A DNA stretch of 64,000 nucleotides from the NCBI RefSeq assembly GCF_037911585.1, contig NZ_JBAJNS010000001.1, positions 4,759,501 through 4,823,500 on the forward strand, read 5' to 3'. Numbering within the stretch: position 1 is the first letter of the stretch; the number at the start of each line of letters is the position of its first letter. Both the position numbers and the translations under genes were made by a program. The notes under the pieces are model-generated. The model worked only from the letters and a program-made list of their open reading frames with translations. It was not told the origin of the DNA and did no database searches. This stretch comes from Streptomyces sp. GSL17-111 (lineage in GTDB: Bacteria; Actinomycetota; Actinomycetes; Streptomycetales; Streptomycetaceae). This document shows, piece by piece, positions 55,621 through 63,710 of this stretch.

Positions 55621-55655
55621 CTCGATGCCTCACCGCCTACCGTGCACGAGCTCGT
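55621..55655 (-). repeat. Right inverted repeat of the IS
   Basis: Reverse complement of the left end at 34 of 35 positions. Confidence 0.92.
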
Positions 55656-55866
55656 TAGGCCGTTCGTTCGGTATTCCCTTTGGCCGGCAAGATGATCCGC
55701 CGGACAGTGCCTAGTGGAGGCGGATGAGGCGCGCCGATGCTGGGGAACTGAGAGCGCCAAGTGAACGTGTGAAACGAACGCCTAAATGTTCTCTCATGAT
55801 GCTGCGCGGGCACCGAGCGCGGGGCTACTGTACTGACCAGTTCGTCTCTGGGAGGGCAGGACGGAG

Positions 55867-56343
55867 ATGCTGGAAGAGGCTTTGACGGTACTGGCCGCGG
55901 CTGGCGGAACCGCAGTGGTCCAGGCGGCTGGGACAGACATGTGGACCGGCCTCCGGCAGGCGCTCGCACGCTGGTTCGGCCGCGGTGACGAGCAGCGCCA
56001 ACGGGGCGAGCTGGAGCGTTTGGACCGGTCGGCTGAGGAGCTGCGGACCGCGCAGGCTGCTGACACGGAGCGGGTACGTATCCGTCAGGAAGCAGCATGG
56101 CAGACCCGCATTGCGGACTTGCTTGAGAGCTTGGACGACAACGAGCGAGCCCAGGCGGCCGAGGAACTGCGCGCTCTACTTTCCCAGTACAAGCCAGAAG
56201 GCGGAGTCTCGGCCGACCGTGGGGGAGCGGCTTTTGTCGGCCGCACCGAAATCAGCGCCCACACAGGGGGGATCGCCGCTGGTGCGATCAGCGGAGGTGC
56301 ACGTACGGGCACCCCTTCGGAGCCGGATCCGTACCAGGGCTGA
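55867..56343 (+). CDS. 158-aa partner protein of the STAND-HExxH fusion
   Basis: A 158-residue protein beginning MLEEALTVLAAAGGTAVVQA with GGACGGAG upstream. The first 55 residues include a hydrophobic Ala-rich helix and TDMWTGLRQALARWFGRG; residues 55-110 are highly charged and probably coiled coil (QRQRGELERLDRSAEELRTA and later); the tail has a glycine-rich, strand-forming segment AFVGRTEISAHTGGIAAGAI and ends DPYQG. Similar small proteins, to my memory, precede NB-ARC/TPR genes in actinobacteria without known function. It lies 68 bases before the large gene. The upstream 200 bases are AT-rich and hold the promoter; no second small gene was found. Confidence 0.75.
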   Translation: MLEEALTVLAAAGGTAVVQAAGTDMWTGLRQALARWFGRGDEQRQRGELERLDRSAEELRTAQAADTERVRIRQEAAWQTRIADLLESLDDNERAQAAEELRALLSQYKPEGGVSADRGGAAFVGRTEISAHTGGIAAGAISGGARTGTPSEPDPYQG

Positions 56344-56411
56344 ACGGACCGGCTGACCCATGCCCATCGCCCGCAGGACCGCTGTCGACTGAGGGCACGC
56401 CTGCGAACGTC

Positions 56412-59400
56412 GTGTCGCGGGCAGAGCAAGGCAGCTTCTCTGTCGGCATCGTGCGCGATGGCGCCCAGATCAACTACGTCGTTGCTCCTCCGCCGGAATT
56501 TGCCCTCCCTGGAGCAGTTGCTCCCTTGGCTGTTCCGCAACGCAGGGTCGCGGCGGATCGGCTGCGGGGACGCCAAGGGCTGGTGGCCGAGCTGACCGGT
56601 GCGGTGACACAGCGCGTCAAAGGTGACGCGGGTGTGCCGGGTGTGTGGCTGCTGTGCGGGATGGGCGGGTGCGGTAAGACGACGATCGCCCTGGAGGTGG
56701 CACACCGGCTGGCGAGCTCCTCGACCCGGGTTTGGTGGGTGTCAGGCGTGGATGGCGAAGGTTTGTCTGGGGCGCTGTGTGCAGTTGCGTTCGCCGCGGG
56801 CGCCAAGGCAGCCGACTTCGTCGGGGCTCATCAGGCAGACGTTCTATGGAGGCATCTCAACGCCCTCGCCACACCGTGGCTGCTGGTCCTCGACAACGTC
56901 GATGACCCCGCACTTCTCGGGGCAGCGCCCTCCCGAGCCGCCGAGGGCATCGGATGGCTGCGGCCACCCGCACACCCCTGGGGGACCGTGCTGATTACCA
57001 GCCAGGACTCCCGCGCCGAACGGTGGGGGCGGTGGGTGCAGATGGTCGGCGTCGACCTGCTCTCCAACGAGCATGGTGCCCAGGTCCTAGGCGACCTGGC
57101 TCCGGAGGCAGGCACCGTGCGGGACGCCCAGGACCTTGCCGAACACCTCGGGGGGCTTCCACTCGCGCTCAACCTTGCCGGCTCCTACTTGGCGCAGGTG
57201 CGGGAGGATCCCTGGCCGTCCCCATCGACGCCGGTCACATTCGCCGAGTATCTCCGCAACTTCGACACCCGCCTGGCGGAGATGGCGGCTGATCCGGACA
57301 TGGACTTGGGGCCAGCTGAACGGAGTCGCCGAACCATTCTGAGCACGTGGGAACTCTCCCTCGATCTGCTGCACCACCAAGGTGCCCACCACGCCCGCCC
57401 GCTCCTGCGGCTGCTGTCCGCTTTCGGACCTGCTCCTATTCCCTATCAGAAACTGCTCAATCCGGAGATACTCGCGGCAAGCGGCCTCTTCACCGACCCG
57501 ACGCAACCACGGATCAATGACGCGCTGAAGGGCCTGGCAGGCCTCAAGCTGATCACCATCGAGATGACGCGTGACAGCGAGGCCACGAACGGATCGACGG
57601 TTGGTCCGCTGAGGTGGATCACCCTGCACCCGATGGTCCGTGCCGCCAGCCGCAGCCACCCCGACTTCATCACCCGGGTACCGCTGCTGCTCAGACTGGT
57701 CACGGATTTGCTGCACCATTTCACCGACCCCCTGACAGAGAACAGCACCGCCGACTGGCCTCTGTGGCGGGCGATCGCGCCCCACTGTGTCGCCGCCCGC
57801 GTGCTGCTGCAAGAGCGCGAGACCAGCGTCGCCACGGAAGCCGACCTCGTCGCCGCGGCCACCGGGCCCGCCCTGCGCGCAGCCCAGTACCACACCTACT
57901 TGGGGATGTACTGCGAGGCTGTCACCGAACTCGCAGCCGTGGCCGAGGCCAGGGCGCGTCTGCTCGGTGACGAGGATCGCGCCACGATCGCCGCCCGTTT
58001 GTGCCTGGCCTGGGCACTGCGCGAAAACGGCGACCTCGACCAGGCCGACCGGCTCTACGAGGACGTGGACAGGACGTGCGAGCGGGTTCTGGAAGACGGG
58101 CATCCTCACGTGCAGTCGGCCAAGACCGGACGGGCCCTGGTCCTTCGGGAGTTGGGTCGGTACGAAGCCGCCGAGGTGGAGTTACTCGCCGCTCTCGCTA
58201 TGCGCCAAAGTGATCCTCAGGCGGACCGGCGAGGCATCCTGCGGATCAAGCACGACCTGGCGACGCTCGCCCACAAGCGCGGTCGGGTCGCTGAAGCGGC
58301 CACTGAACTACGGATCGCCACCCGGCAGCATGAGGAACTGGCCGGGCCTGCGAACCGAGACACCCTTGCCATGAAGGTCAGCCTCGTGCGGGCCCTGCGC
58401 GATGCCGGTCACGCCGTTGAAGCCGGGAACGCCGCCGAAGACGTCGTACAGGTGTATCTGACCTTCCTGTCACACGACCACCCCGAGGTGCTCCTTGCCC
58501 GTCACGAACGCGCCCGGCTCATCAGGGATCACGAGTCCGATTCCGAGTCTCTGGAGCGGGCGCGGGACGAGTTCACCGAAATCTTGCAGATCAACGAGCG
58601 CCGGCTGGGACCAGAACATCCGGACACCATCGCCGCCCGGCATGAGCTCGCCACGGTCTGGCACCTGCTCGGACGGCCCGAACAGGCTGCGGAGCATTAC
58701 CGGGCCGCTCTGGAGACCGGCAAGACGCGGCTGGGTGAGCACCACCCCGACGTCATCTTGTGTGCACGCAACCTCGCCACAGTGCTCGCCGAACTCAACG
58801 AGCAAGAAAGCCAATCGATGAACGGCCTGCGGGAGCCACAGGATGCCCTCACCCACCGCACCCTCGATCTGACCGCAGTCACGCTCGAACAGGCCCTGTC
58901 CGACACGCACTCGCCGGATGCGCGCCCTGATGCCGCACGACTCCTGGGCCGCTACCTCCGCCCCCGTATCTGCCGCGGCGGGGAAAGCCCTGCGGGCTAT
59001 TCCGAGGGCACGGGCGGCGGAGAGAGCGGTACGCCCGTCGAGTATCGGCCGGTCGACAACCTCCGCACCCCCGAGCCCCGTCCCGTACTGCCCTTCCCCA
59101 GCCCCGCCGACGTGCGCAACGTCGCTGGCGGCCAGGAGGACCGATCACTGGTCGAGCGCCTACGGGCCGAGCAAAGCGGGACACGCACGGTGGCCTTGGC
59201 CGAACTGCTGCGCTTGCTACGTCCGGCGAATGGGACCTCACTGGGCCGCGAGGGCGGGCTGCCGAGGGTTGGTGAGGTTAGGGAACTGCTCCTGCAGGCC
59301 GAGCGGGCCAACGCCGGGGCAGTCGCCACCGTGCTGCTGCATCCGTCCGTCGGGCGATGGTTGAGTAGCGCGCTGCGCGCTCTGAACACTTCGCCCGGCG

Positions 59401-60974
59401 GGCCACGCATCGGAGTCGGCACACCATCGGAACACCTTCTTCACCTCCACGCTGTCGCGGCTGCAGCAGCTGTCAAGGCCAAAATCGCGTTCACGCTGCC
59501 CGTACCCGTACGCGACGGCTTGGTCTTCCTGCCCGCACTGGGAGCTGCCGACTTCCGCGGCACCACGGATACCACCGCATATGTCGTGTCGAAGGATGAC
59601 TCAGCCCATATCAGGTGCTCGGGCGAGGTAGTGCGCCTGCCTAGCCTGAAGGATCCGTTCCCCCCAGGTTGGCTTCCTGTGCACCGTGTGCAGACGCCCG
59701 TCGGCCGAGGCCGCTTCGACCTCGTCTTGGAGGACATGGACCCATACCGGGAAGCCCACGGTGTCACGCCGTCGCGTCGCCTCGCCCCTGCGGACGTCAC
59801 CCGATGGAGACAGAATATCGGCGACGCAGGAGAACTGTTGACCGATGTCGTTGACCCCGACCAGGCAGACGCCCTGGCGGCGGGCCTCATCGCCCTCACA
59901 CCCCTGCCCGAGTCAAACGGCGGCACGGTGACCTCTGTCTCGTCGAGCGACGCTTTCGGTGGGGCCGGACTCAGCACACCACCGGATGCCGTAGAACTCG
60001 CCGTCACGTTGGTCCACGAATTCCGGCACATGAAACTGAACGCCGTGCTCGACTCGCTCGACCTGTACGACGACGAGGGACCGACGGAGCTGTACTACGC
60101 TCCGTGGCGCGACTACCCGCGTCCGCTTCCCGGCTTCTTCCATGGAGTCTTCGCCTTCCTCGGCGTAGTCGAATTCTGGCGGCGGCTGGCACACCGGGCT
60201 GACAACGAGAGGCTGCGTCGGCGTGCTCAGTTCCAATTGCTTTACTGGCGCGCGCAGACAGGGGAGGCGTACAACGAGCTTTGTTCGTCCCCTCGCCTGA
60301 CGGAGGCCGGTCGAGAGTTCACCGTCAGGATGGGCGCCGACATGGCGCAGGCGAGGATCCCGACGGCCCTGCCCGACGAAGTGACTGTCCTCGCCGAGGA
60401 GGCCGTCGTCGCGCACCGCATCCGCTGGCGGCTGCACCACCTTCAGCCGGACCCCCGCACTGTGGCGGCCCTCGCCGAGGCATGGTCGTCCGGCGCGCCC
60501 CGACCGCCCTCTCCGGACATCCCCGGCGTGTTGGCACCCGACCCAGCCGTACCGTCCTTGAACGACTACACGGCATTGCTGGGCCGAATCGCGGCCGCCC
60601 CCTCCCCTCCTTACCGAACGTCGTTCGACGGAGCAGTCCACGACGCCCACGATCCCTCCGACCTGGCCCGCCATCGCGGCGATGCCGATGCGGCCCGCCG
60701 CCTCGCCACCGACCAGTGCACACGACGACCTCAGCACAACGAGCCCTGGGTCCGGCTCGCTCTCGCCTTGCGAAGGCCCGATCTCACGACGTGCCCTGGC
60801 ACTGGCACGGCGAAGCGGGCGCTGACCCACCGTCCTGAAGCCATCCGCGCAGTCCACGCCCGCATCGCCACTCTCACCAAGGCACCACCGGATCCGACTG
60901 CCCTGGCTGCGTGGATCGGCATCTCAGACGTCGCCACAGATTTCCCCAGGACGCCACCGATGCGCGCGTTCTAA
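56412..60974 (+). CDS. NB-ARC STAND ATPase-TPR-HExxH (peptide-hydroxylase-type) fusion protein
   Basis: A 1520-residue protein. NB-ARC module: Walker A GMGGCGKTT at 83-91, Walker B LLVLDNVDD at 157-165, sensor TSQDSR near 196, and GLPLAL at 248-253. A winged-helix region follows, then TPRs (about 490-800), for example RATIAARLCLAWALRENGDL and GRPEQAAEHYRAALETGKTR. After a linker (about 800-910) comes a HExxH-domain: DAVELAVTLVHEFRHMKLNA with HEFRH at 1202-1206, LYYAPWRDYPRPLPGFFHG at 1227-1245 and EFWRRLAHR. This resembles the domain of FxsB and 2-oxoglutarate HExxH peptide beta-hydroxylases. The radical SAM domain of FxsB is absent. The start GTG 56412 is the first in frame; codon use is visibly less G+C-rich than in neighbouring genes. 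Confidence 0.87.
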   Translation: MSRAEQGSFSVGIVRDGAQINYVVAPPPEFALPGAVAPLAVPQRRVAADRLRGRQGLVAELTGAVTQRVKGDAGVPGVWLLCGMGGCGKTTIALEVAHRLASSSTRVWWVSGVDGEGLSGALCAVAFAAGAKAADFVGAHQADVLWRHLNALATPWLLVLDNVDDPALLGAAPSRAAEGIGWLRPPAHPWGTVLITSQDSRAERWGRWVQMVGVDLLSNEHGAQVLGDLAPEAGTVRDAQDLAEHLGGLPLALNLAGSYLAQVREDPWPSPSTPVTFAEYLRNFDTRLAEMAADPDMDLGPAERSRRTILSTWELSLDLLHHQGAHHARPLLRLLSAFGPAPIPYQKLLNPEILAASGLFTDPTQPRINDALKGLAGLKLITIEMTRDSEATNGSTVGPLRWITLHPMVRAASRSHPDFITRVPLLLRLVTDLLHHFTDPLTENSTADWPLWRAIAPHCVAARVLLQERETSVATEADLVAAATGPALRAAQYHTYLGMYCEAVTELAAVAEARARLLGDEDRATIAARLCLAWALRENGDLDQADRLYEDVDRTCERVLEDGHPHVQSAKTGRALVLRELGRYEAAEVELLAALAMRQSDPQADRRGILRIKHDLATLAHKRGRVAEAATELRIATRQHEELAGPANRDTLAMKVSLVRALRDAGHAVEAGNAAEDVVQVYLTFLSHDHPEVLLARHERARLIRDHESDSESLERARDEFTEILQINERRLGPEHPDTIAARHELATVWHLLGRPEQAAEHYRAALETGKTRLGEHHPDVILCARNLATVLAELNEQESQSMNGLREPQDALTHRTLDLTAVTLEQALSDTHSPDARPDAARLLGRYLRPRICRGGESPAGYSEGTGGGESGTPVEYRPVDNLRTPEPRPVLPFPSPADVRNVAGGQEDRSLVERLRAEQSGTRTVALAELLRLLRPANGTSLGREGGLPRVGEVRELLLQAERANAGAVATVLLHPSVGRWLSSALRALNTSPGGPRIGVGTPSEHLLHLHAVAAAAAVKAKIAFTLPVPVRDGLVFLPALGAADFRGTTDTTAYVVSKDDSAHIRCSGEVVRLPSLKDPFPPGWLPVHRVQTPVGRGRFDLVLEDMDPYREAHGVTPSRRLAPADVTRWRQNIGDAGELLTDVVDPDQADALAAGLIALTPLPESNGGTVTSVSSSDAFGGAGLSTPPDAVELAVTLVHEFRHMKLNAVLDSLDLYDDEGPTELYYAPWRDYPRPLPGFFHGVFAFLGVVEFWRRLAHRADNERLRRRAQFQLLYWRAQTGEAYNELCSSPRLTEAGREFTVRMGADMAQARIPTALPDEVTVLAEEAVVAHRIRWRLHHLQPDPRTVAALAEAWSSGAPRPPSPDIPGVLAPDPAVPSLNDYTALLGRIAAAPSPPYRTSFDGAVHDAHDPSDLARHRGDADAARRLATDQCTRRPQHNEPWVRLALALRRPDLTTCPGTGTAKRALTHRPEAIRAVHARIATLTKAPPDPTALAAWIGISDVATDFPRTPPMRAF

Positions 60975-60996
60975 AAAAGCTCCTCTCAGGCTTTTT
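60974..60996. terminator. Terminator at the end of the fusion gene
   Basis: AAAAAGC (60974-60980) and GCTTTTT (60990-60996) form a 7-bp stem, ending with a T-run; the stem begins in the stop codon. It is also positioned to end the convergent XRE-regulator transcript. Unlike the other terminators here it is AT-rich, in keeping with foreign origin. Confidence 0.65.
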
Positions 60997-61012
60997 GGCA
61001 CCGCTACCGCCG

Positions 61013-61954
61013 TCACCAGCCCGGGGGCAGGTCCGGCCACTCCCACAGGACGCCGTGGACGCCCACGGGGCACTTCGGCGGCAGCAGGTGCGCGGAGTGC
61101 GAGGCGTCCAGGGCGACGGGGCGCGTCTCGCGGACGTCGGTGTGGAAGCTCTCCCGGTAGGACCGGTAGCAGCGCGCGGGCGGCGCCGCCGGGTCGAAGT
61201 GCACGTGCAGCAGGTACTCGCGCAGGTCGACCCGGGTGCCGCGCTCGTAGCAGTGCTCGACGGCCGCCTCCGTACCGCTCAGCACCGTGTAGGCGATGAT
61301 CGCGGTCTCGTTCCCGGCCAGGGGGCGGCCGAAGTGGATCTCCGCGATCAGGCACTTCCCCCCGGCGTCGAACCGGACGTCGCCGAGCTGCCCGCAGCTG
61401 ACCTGGAGCGTGGGCGGCACGGCCTGCCCGAGGACGTGCGCCACGACCAGCCGGTCCACCCCGTCCCGCACCGCGCGCACCACCTGGGTGACGCTCGTCC
61501 GCCGCACCCGGCGCCGGGCGTCGAGGTGGATGGTGTCGTGGATGAACAGCGCGTGGAGGTCCGCGTTGAACCGCTCGAAGGACGCCCCGAGCAACTGCTC
61601 GACCGGGGAGTCGGCGCCGTACAGCCGCCGGGAGGAGCGCAGGTCCTGAACGGCCTGCGGAGTCCGTCCGCGCGGACGCCGCGCCCGCAGCAGCGACGTC
61701 AGCGCGCCGGGCGGCTGGCCGAGTATGCTCTCCAGCTCGCGCAGCGCGCGCAGCGACTGCGGCCGCTCGGGCAGGCTGCGGCCGCGCTGCCAGTGGCTGA
61801 GCGTGGCCGGGCTGACGCTGATGCCGCGCAGCGCCAGGTGGTCGCAGACGCGTTCCAGCGTCAGCCCGCGTCCCCGCAGCGCGCCGCGGAAGGCGTCCGC
61901 GAACGTCGCCGGACCGGCGGTGTCGCCCGCCCGGTGGTGCGGCTCGGACGTCAT
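61013..61954 (-). CDS. XRE-family regulator with unclassified C-terminal domain
   Basis: A 313-residue DNA-binding protein. The N-terminal XRE helix-turn-helix is TFADAFRGALRGRGLTLERV, CDHLALRGISVSPATLSHWQ, RGRSLPERPQSLRALRELES. The remaining 200 residues (RRLYGADSPVEQLLGASFER to LLPPKCPVGVHGVLWEWPDL) are beta-rich and I do not recognise them; a stretch AEIHFGRPLAGNETAIIAYT looks like a small sensory or catalytic barrel. ATG 61954 has GGAGGAA upstream. It lies downstream of the protease gene with a hairpin between them. Confidence 0.8.
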   Translation of the reverse strand: MTSEPHHRAGDTAGPATFADAFRGALRGRGLTLERVCDHLALRGISVSPATLSHWQRGRSLPERPQSLRALRELESILGQPPGALTSLLRARRPRGRTPQAVQDLRSSRRLYGADSPVEQLLGASFERFNADLHALFIHDTIHLDARRRVRRTSVTQVVRAVRDGVDRLVVAHVLGQAVPPTLQVSCGQLGDVRFDAGGKCLIAEIHFGRPLAGNETAIIAYTVLSGTEAAVEHCYERGTRVDLREYLLHVHFDPAAPPARCYRSYRESFHTDVRETRPVALDASHSAHLLPPKCPVGVHGVLWEWPDLPPGW

Positions 61955-61995
61955 GGGTTCCTCCGGGAGGTGCGGCGCGGCGCGGAGCACCGCGT

Positions 61996-62026
61996 GGGGC
62001 GGCCCGCCTCGTGCGCGAGCCGCCCC
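61996..62026. terminator. Terminator of the protease gene
   Basis: GGGGCGGC (61996-62003) pairs with GCCGCCCC (62019-62026); the long loop contains further CTCG/CGAG pairing. Located 17 bases past the protease stop. Confidence 0.6.
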
Positions 62027-62042
62027 GTTGTGCCGGTGGTGA

Positions 62043-63248
62043 TCAGTTGGTGTTCAGGGTGAGGCCGTAGTGGTTCAGGGCGTCGTCCAGCGGCTGGAAG
62101 TGCGAGGTGCCCGAAGCGTAGACACTGCCGTCGCACCGCTGGTTCAGGGGCCCGCCGGAGGTCATGCCCTGGCCCTGGTCGCCGGAGATGTACGCTCCGC
62201 CGCTGTCGCCGCCCTCGGTGCACACCGAGGCCGAACCGAGGCCGGTCACCACCGTGTCGGGGCCGCCCGAGCGGTCGACGTAGGTGACCGTCTGGTTGTA
62301 CGAGCTGATCTCTCCGCACGTCCAGCCGGTGGTGGCACCGGACTTGCAGACGGTCGAGCCCACGCGCGCGCGCTCGGAGCCGCGGACGGCGACGGGCCGG
62401 CTGTTGCCCCAGGTGCCGACCGAGGTGGCGATGGAGTCGCCGCGGTCCACCAGGGCGACGCCCATGTCCACGCTGCGGCTGCCGAGGCGGTAGCGGGTGT
62501 GCTCGCCGACGGCGAACCGGTCGCCGTCGAAGTACAGCCCCGTGCCCGGGTCGACGCAGTGCCCGGCGCTGACGAGGTACTGGCTTCCGGAGCGGTCGCG
62601 GGCCCCGAAGCCGACCGAGCACCAGCTGTTGCGGTTGTTGTTCGGGTTCATCCGGCTGCCCGGGTAGACCGTCGTCTGGGCGGTCAGTTGCTCGTCGGTC
62701 CGCTCGGTGCGCACGGCGTCGCCGAACTTCTCGGCCTTCTTCAGGAACGCCCGGGTGGCCGGGTCGCCGGCGTCGCGCACCTCGATGGTCACCGCGTCGT
62801 GTTCCAGGTCGACGCCGAACGACGTGACGCCCGAGGGCACCCGGTCGGCCGCGGCCTTGTTTAGCGTGCTCATGACACGCTGAAGGGCGTCATCACCGTG
62901 CTCGGGTATGCGGCCGTCGAGCCCGGCCTTCTCGACACGTGCCCGCGCGGCCGTGTCGGCGACGTTGACGACGAGGTCACCCCGGTCGTCGAAGAAGGCG
63001 CCCTCGGTCTCCAGGCCCTTCGCCTCCAGCGCGTTCAGCGCGTCCTGCTGCCGCGCCTGGTCGTCCAGCAGGGCCACGGCGTCGTCCTCGGTGACGTCGA
63101 GCGACGCCGCCAGGGCCGTGACCATCTCCGGCTGGTAGCGCGGGGTCCCGCCGGAGTCGCTCGCCTGGGCGCTGACCGGAGCGGTCACCGCCATGACCAC
63201 GCCCGCTGCGACAGCCGCGACGACATGCTTCTTGGAGAGTCTCACCAC
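62043..63248 (-). CDS. Secreted streptogrisin-like S1 serine protease, prepro form
   Basis: A 401-residue secreted chymotrypsin-fold protease (S1E, alpha-lytic/streptogrisin type). Signal peptide: VRLSKKHVVAAVAAGVVMAVTAPVSAQA. Pro-region (about 30-195): EMVTALAASLDVTEDDAVAL and FFDDRGDLVVNVADTAARAR. Mature enzyme: catalytic His in QYLVSAGHCVDPG, Asp in SVDMGVALVDRG, Ser in CTEGGDSGGAYISG; cysteines are paired as in streptogrisins (WCSVGF/HC, VCKSG/TCGE, VCTEG/RCDG). The start is GTG 63248 or 63245, with AAGGAG upstream. The role is probably extracellular nutrient proteolysis. Confidence 0.93.
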   Translation of the reverse strand: MVRLSKKHVVAAVAAGVVMAVTAPVSAQASDSGGTPRYQPEMVTALAASLDVTEDDAVALLDDQARQQDALNALEAKGLETEGAFFDDRGDLVVNVADTAARARVEKAGLDGRIPEHGDDALQRVMSTLNKAAADRVPSGVTSFGVDLEHDAVTIEVRDAGDPATRAFLKKAEKFGDAVRTERTDEQLTAQTTVYPGSRMNPNNNRNSWCSVGFGARDRSGSQYLVSAGHCVDPGTGLYFDGDRFAVGEHTRYRLGSRSVDMGVALVDRGDSIATSVGTWGNSRPVAVRGSERARVGSTVCKSGATTGWTCGEISSYNQTVTYVDRSGGPDTVVTGLGSASVCTEGGDSGGAYISGDQGQGMTSGGPLNQRCDGSVYASGTSHFQPLDDALNHYGLTLNTN

Positions 63249-63710
63249 ATGCTCCTTCAGGTCACGGACCGCGGCCGGCTGGGGGGTTGAGGCATGCCGA
63301 AGAGGGCACGCGGGGTGGCCGGGGTCCGGCGGAACACCGGTGTGAACGGGTTCCGCGGCTGAGACTCTGCTCGTTCGCGCAGGCGCACCGCAAGGCTCCT
63401 GCGACCGCCGGTTTTTTACAGAGGATCAGCAACCTGTTGACGTCCGAGGACAACGCGTGGACGGGCGACGGGACGGAGCTTTCGGCGGCGGTCGTCCGGT
63501 GACGCGGCGTCAGAACGCACGGAACGTTCTCCTCCACGCCGATGTGCCGCAATCCTTGCGGCGCCGCCGCCCCTGCGATGGGGGCCGGTGGGCGGGGACC
63601 GGCGCCGCCGGGCCGGGCGTTTGCCAGGTCGGCAACGGCGCTCGCGTGGGACGGACGCCGCACCGCATGATCACGGGGACAACGGCCACCCCGCCGAGCG
63701 AGGAGAAGCC
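63249..63710. other. 462-base gap between divergent genes
   Basis: No gene supported. An AT-rich patch around 63408-63440 (GGTTTTTTACAGAGGATCAG) may hold the protease promoter. Short GC-rich repeats near 63555-63615 could fold but do not form a convincing terminator. The final 20 bases contain the Shine-Dalgarno (GAGGAGAAG) of the next gene. Confidence 0.5.

Larger units (their letters stand above)
54616..55655 (+). mobile_element. IS5-family insertion sequence (1040 bp)
   Basis: A complete insertion sequence bounded by 35-bp inverted repeats with one mismatch (54616-54650 and 55621-55655), flanked by a TA direct repeat (54614-54615 and 55656-55657). Removing it and one TA rebuilds CTAG, a target preferred by IS5-type elements of the IS427 group. 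It contains a transposase in two overlapping frames. The almost identical ends suggest recent arrival. Confidence 0.92.

Noticed and set aside
54613..55658. A 4-bp target duplication CTAA/TTAG around the IS
   Set aside because: These flanks are inverted, not direct, repeats. A TA duplication inside CTAG explains both sides better.
55660..56412. An FxSxx-COOH type RiPP precursor near the HExxH fusion
   Set aside because: I looked at the gaps and the ends of the nearby genes and found no short peptide ending in F-x-S-x-x. The 158-aa protein ends DPYQG.
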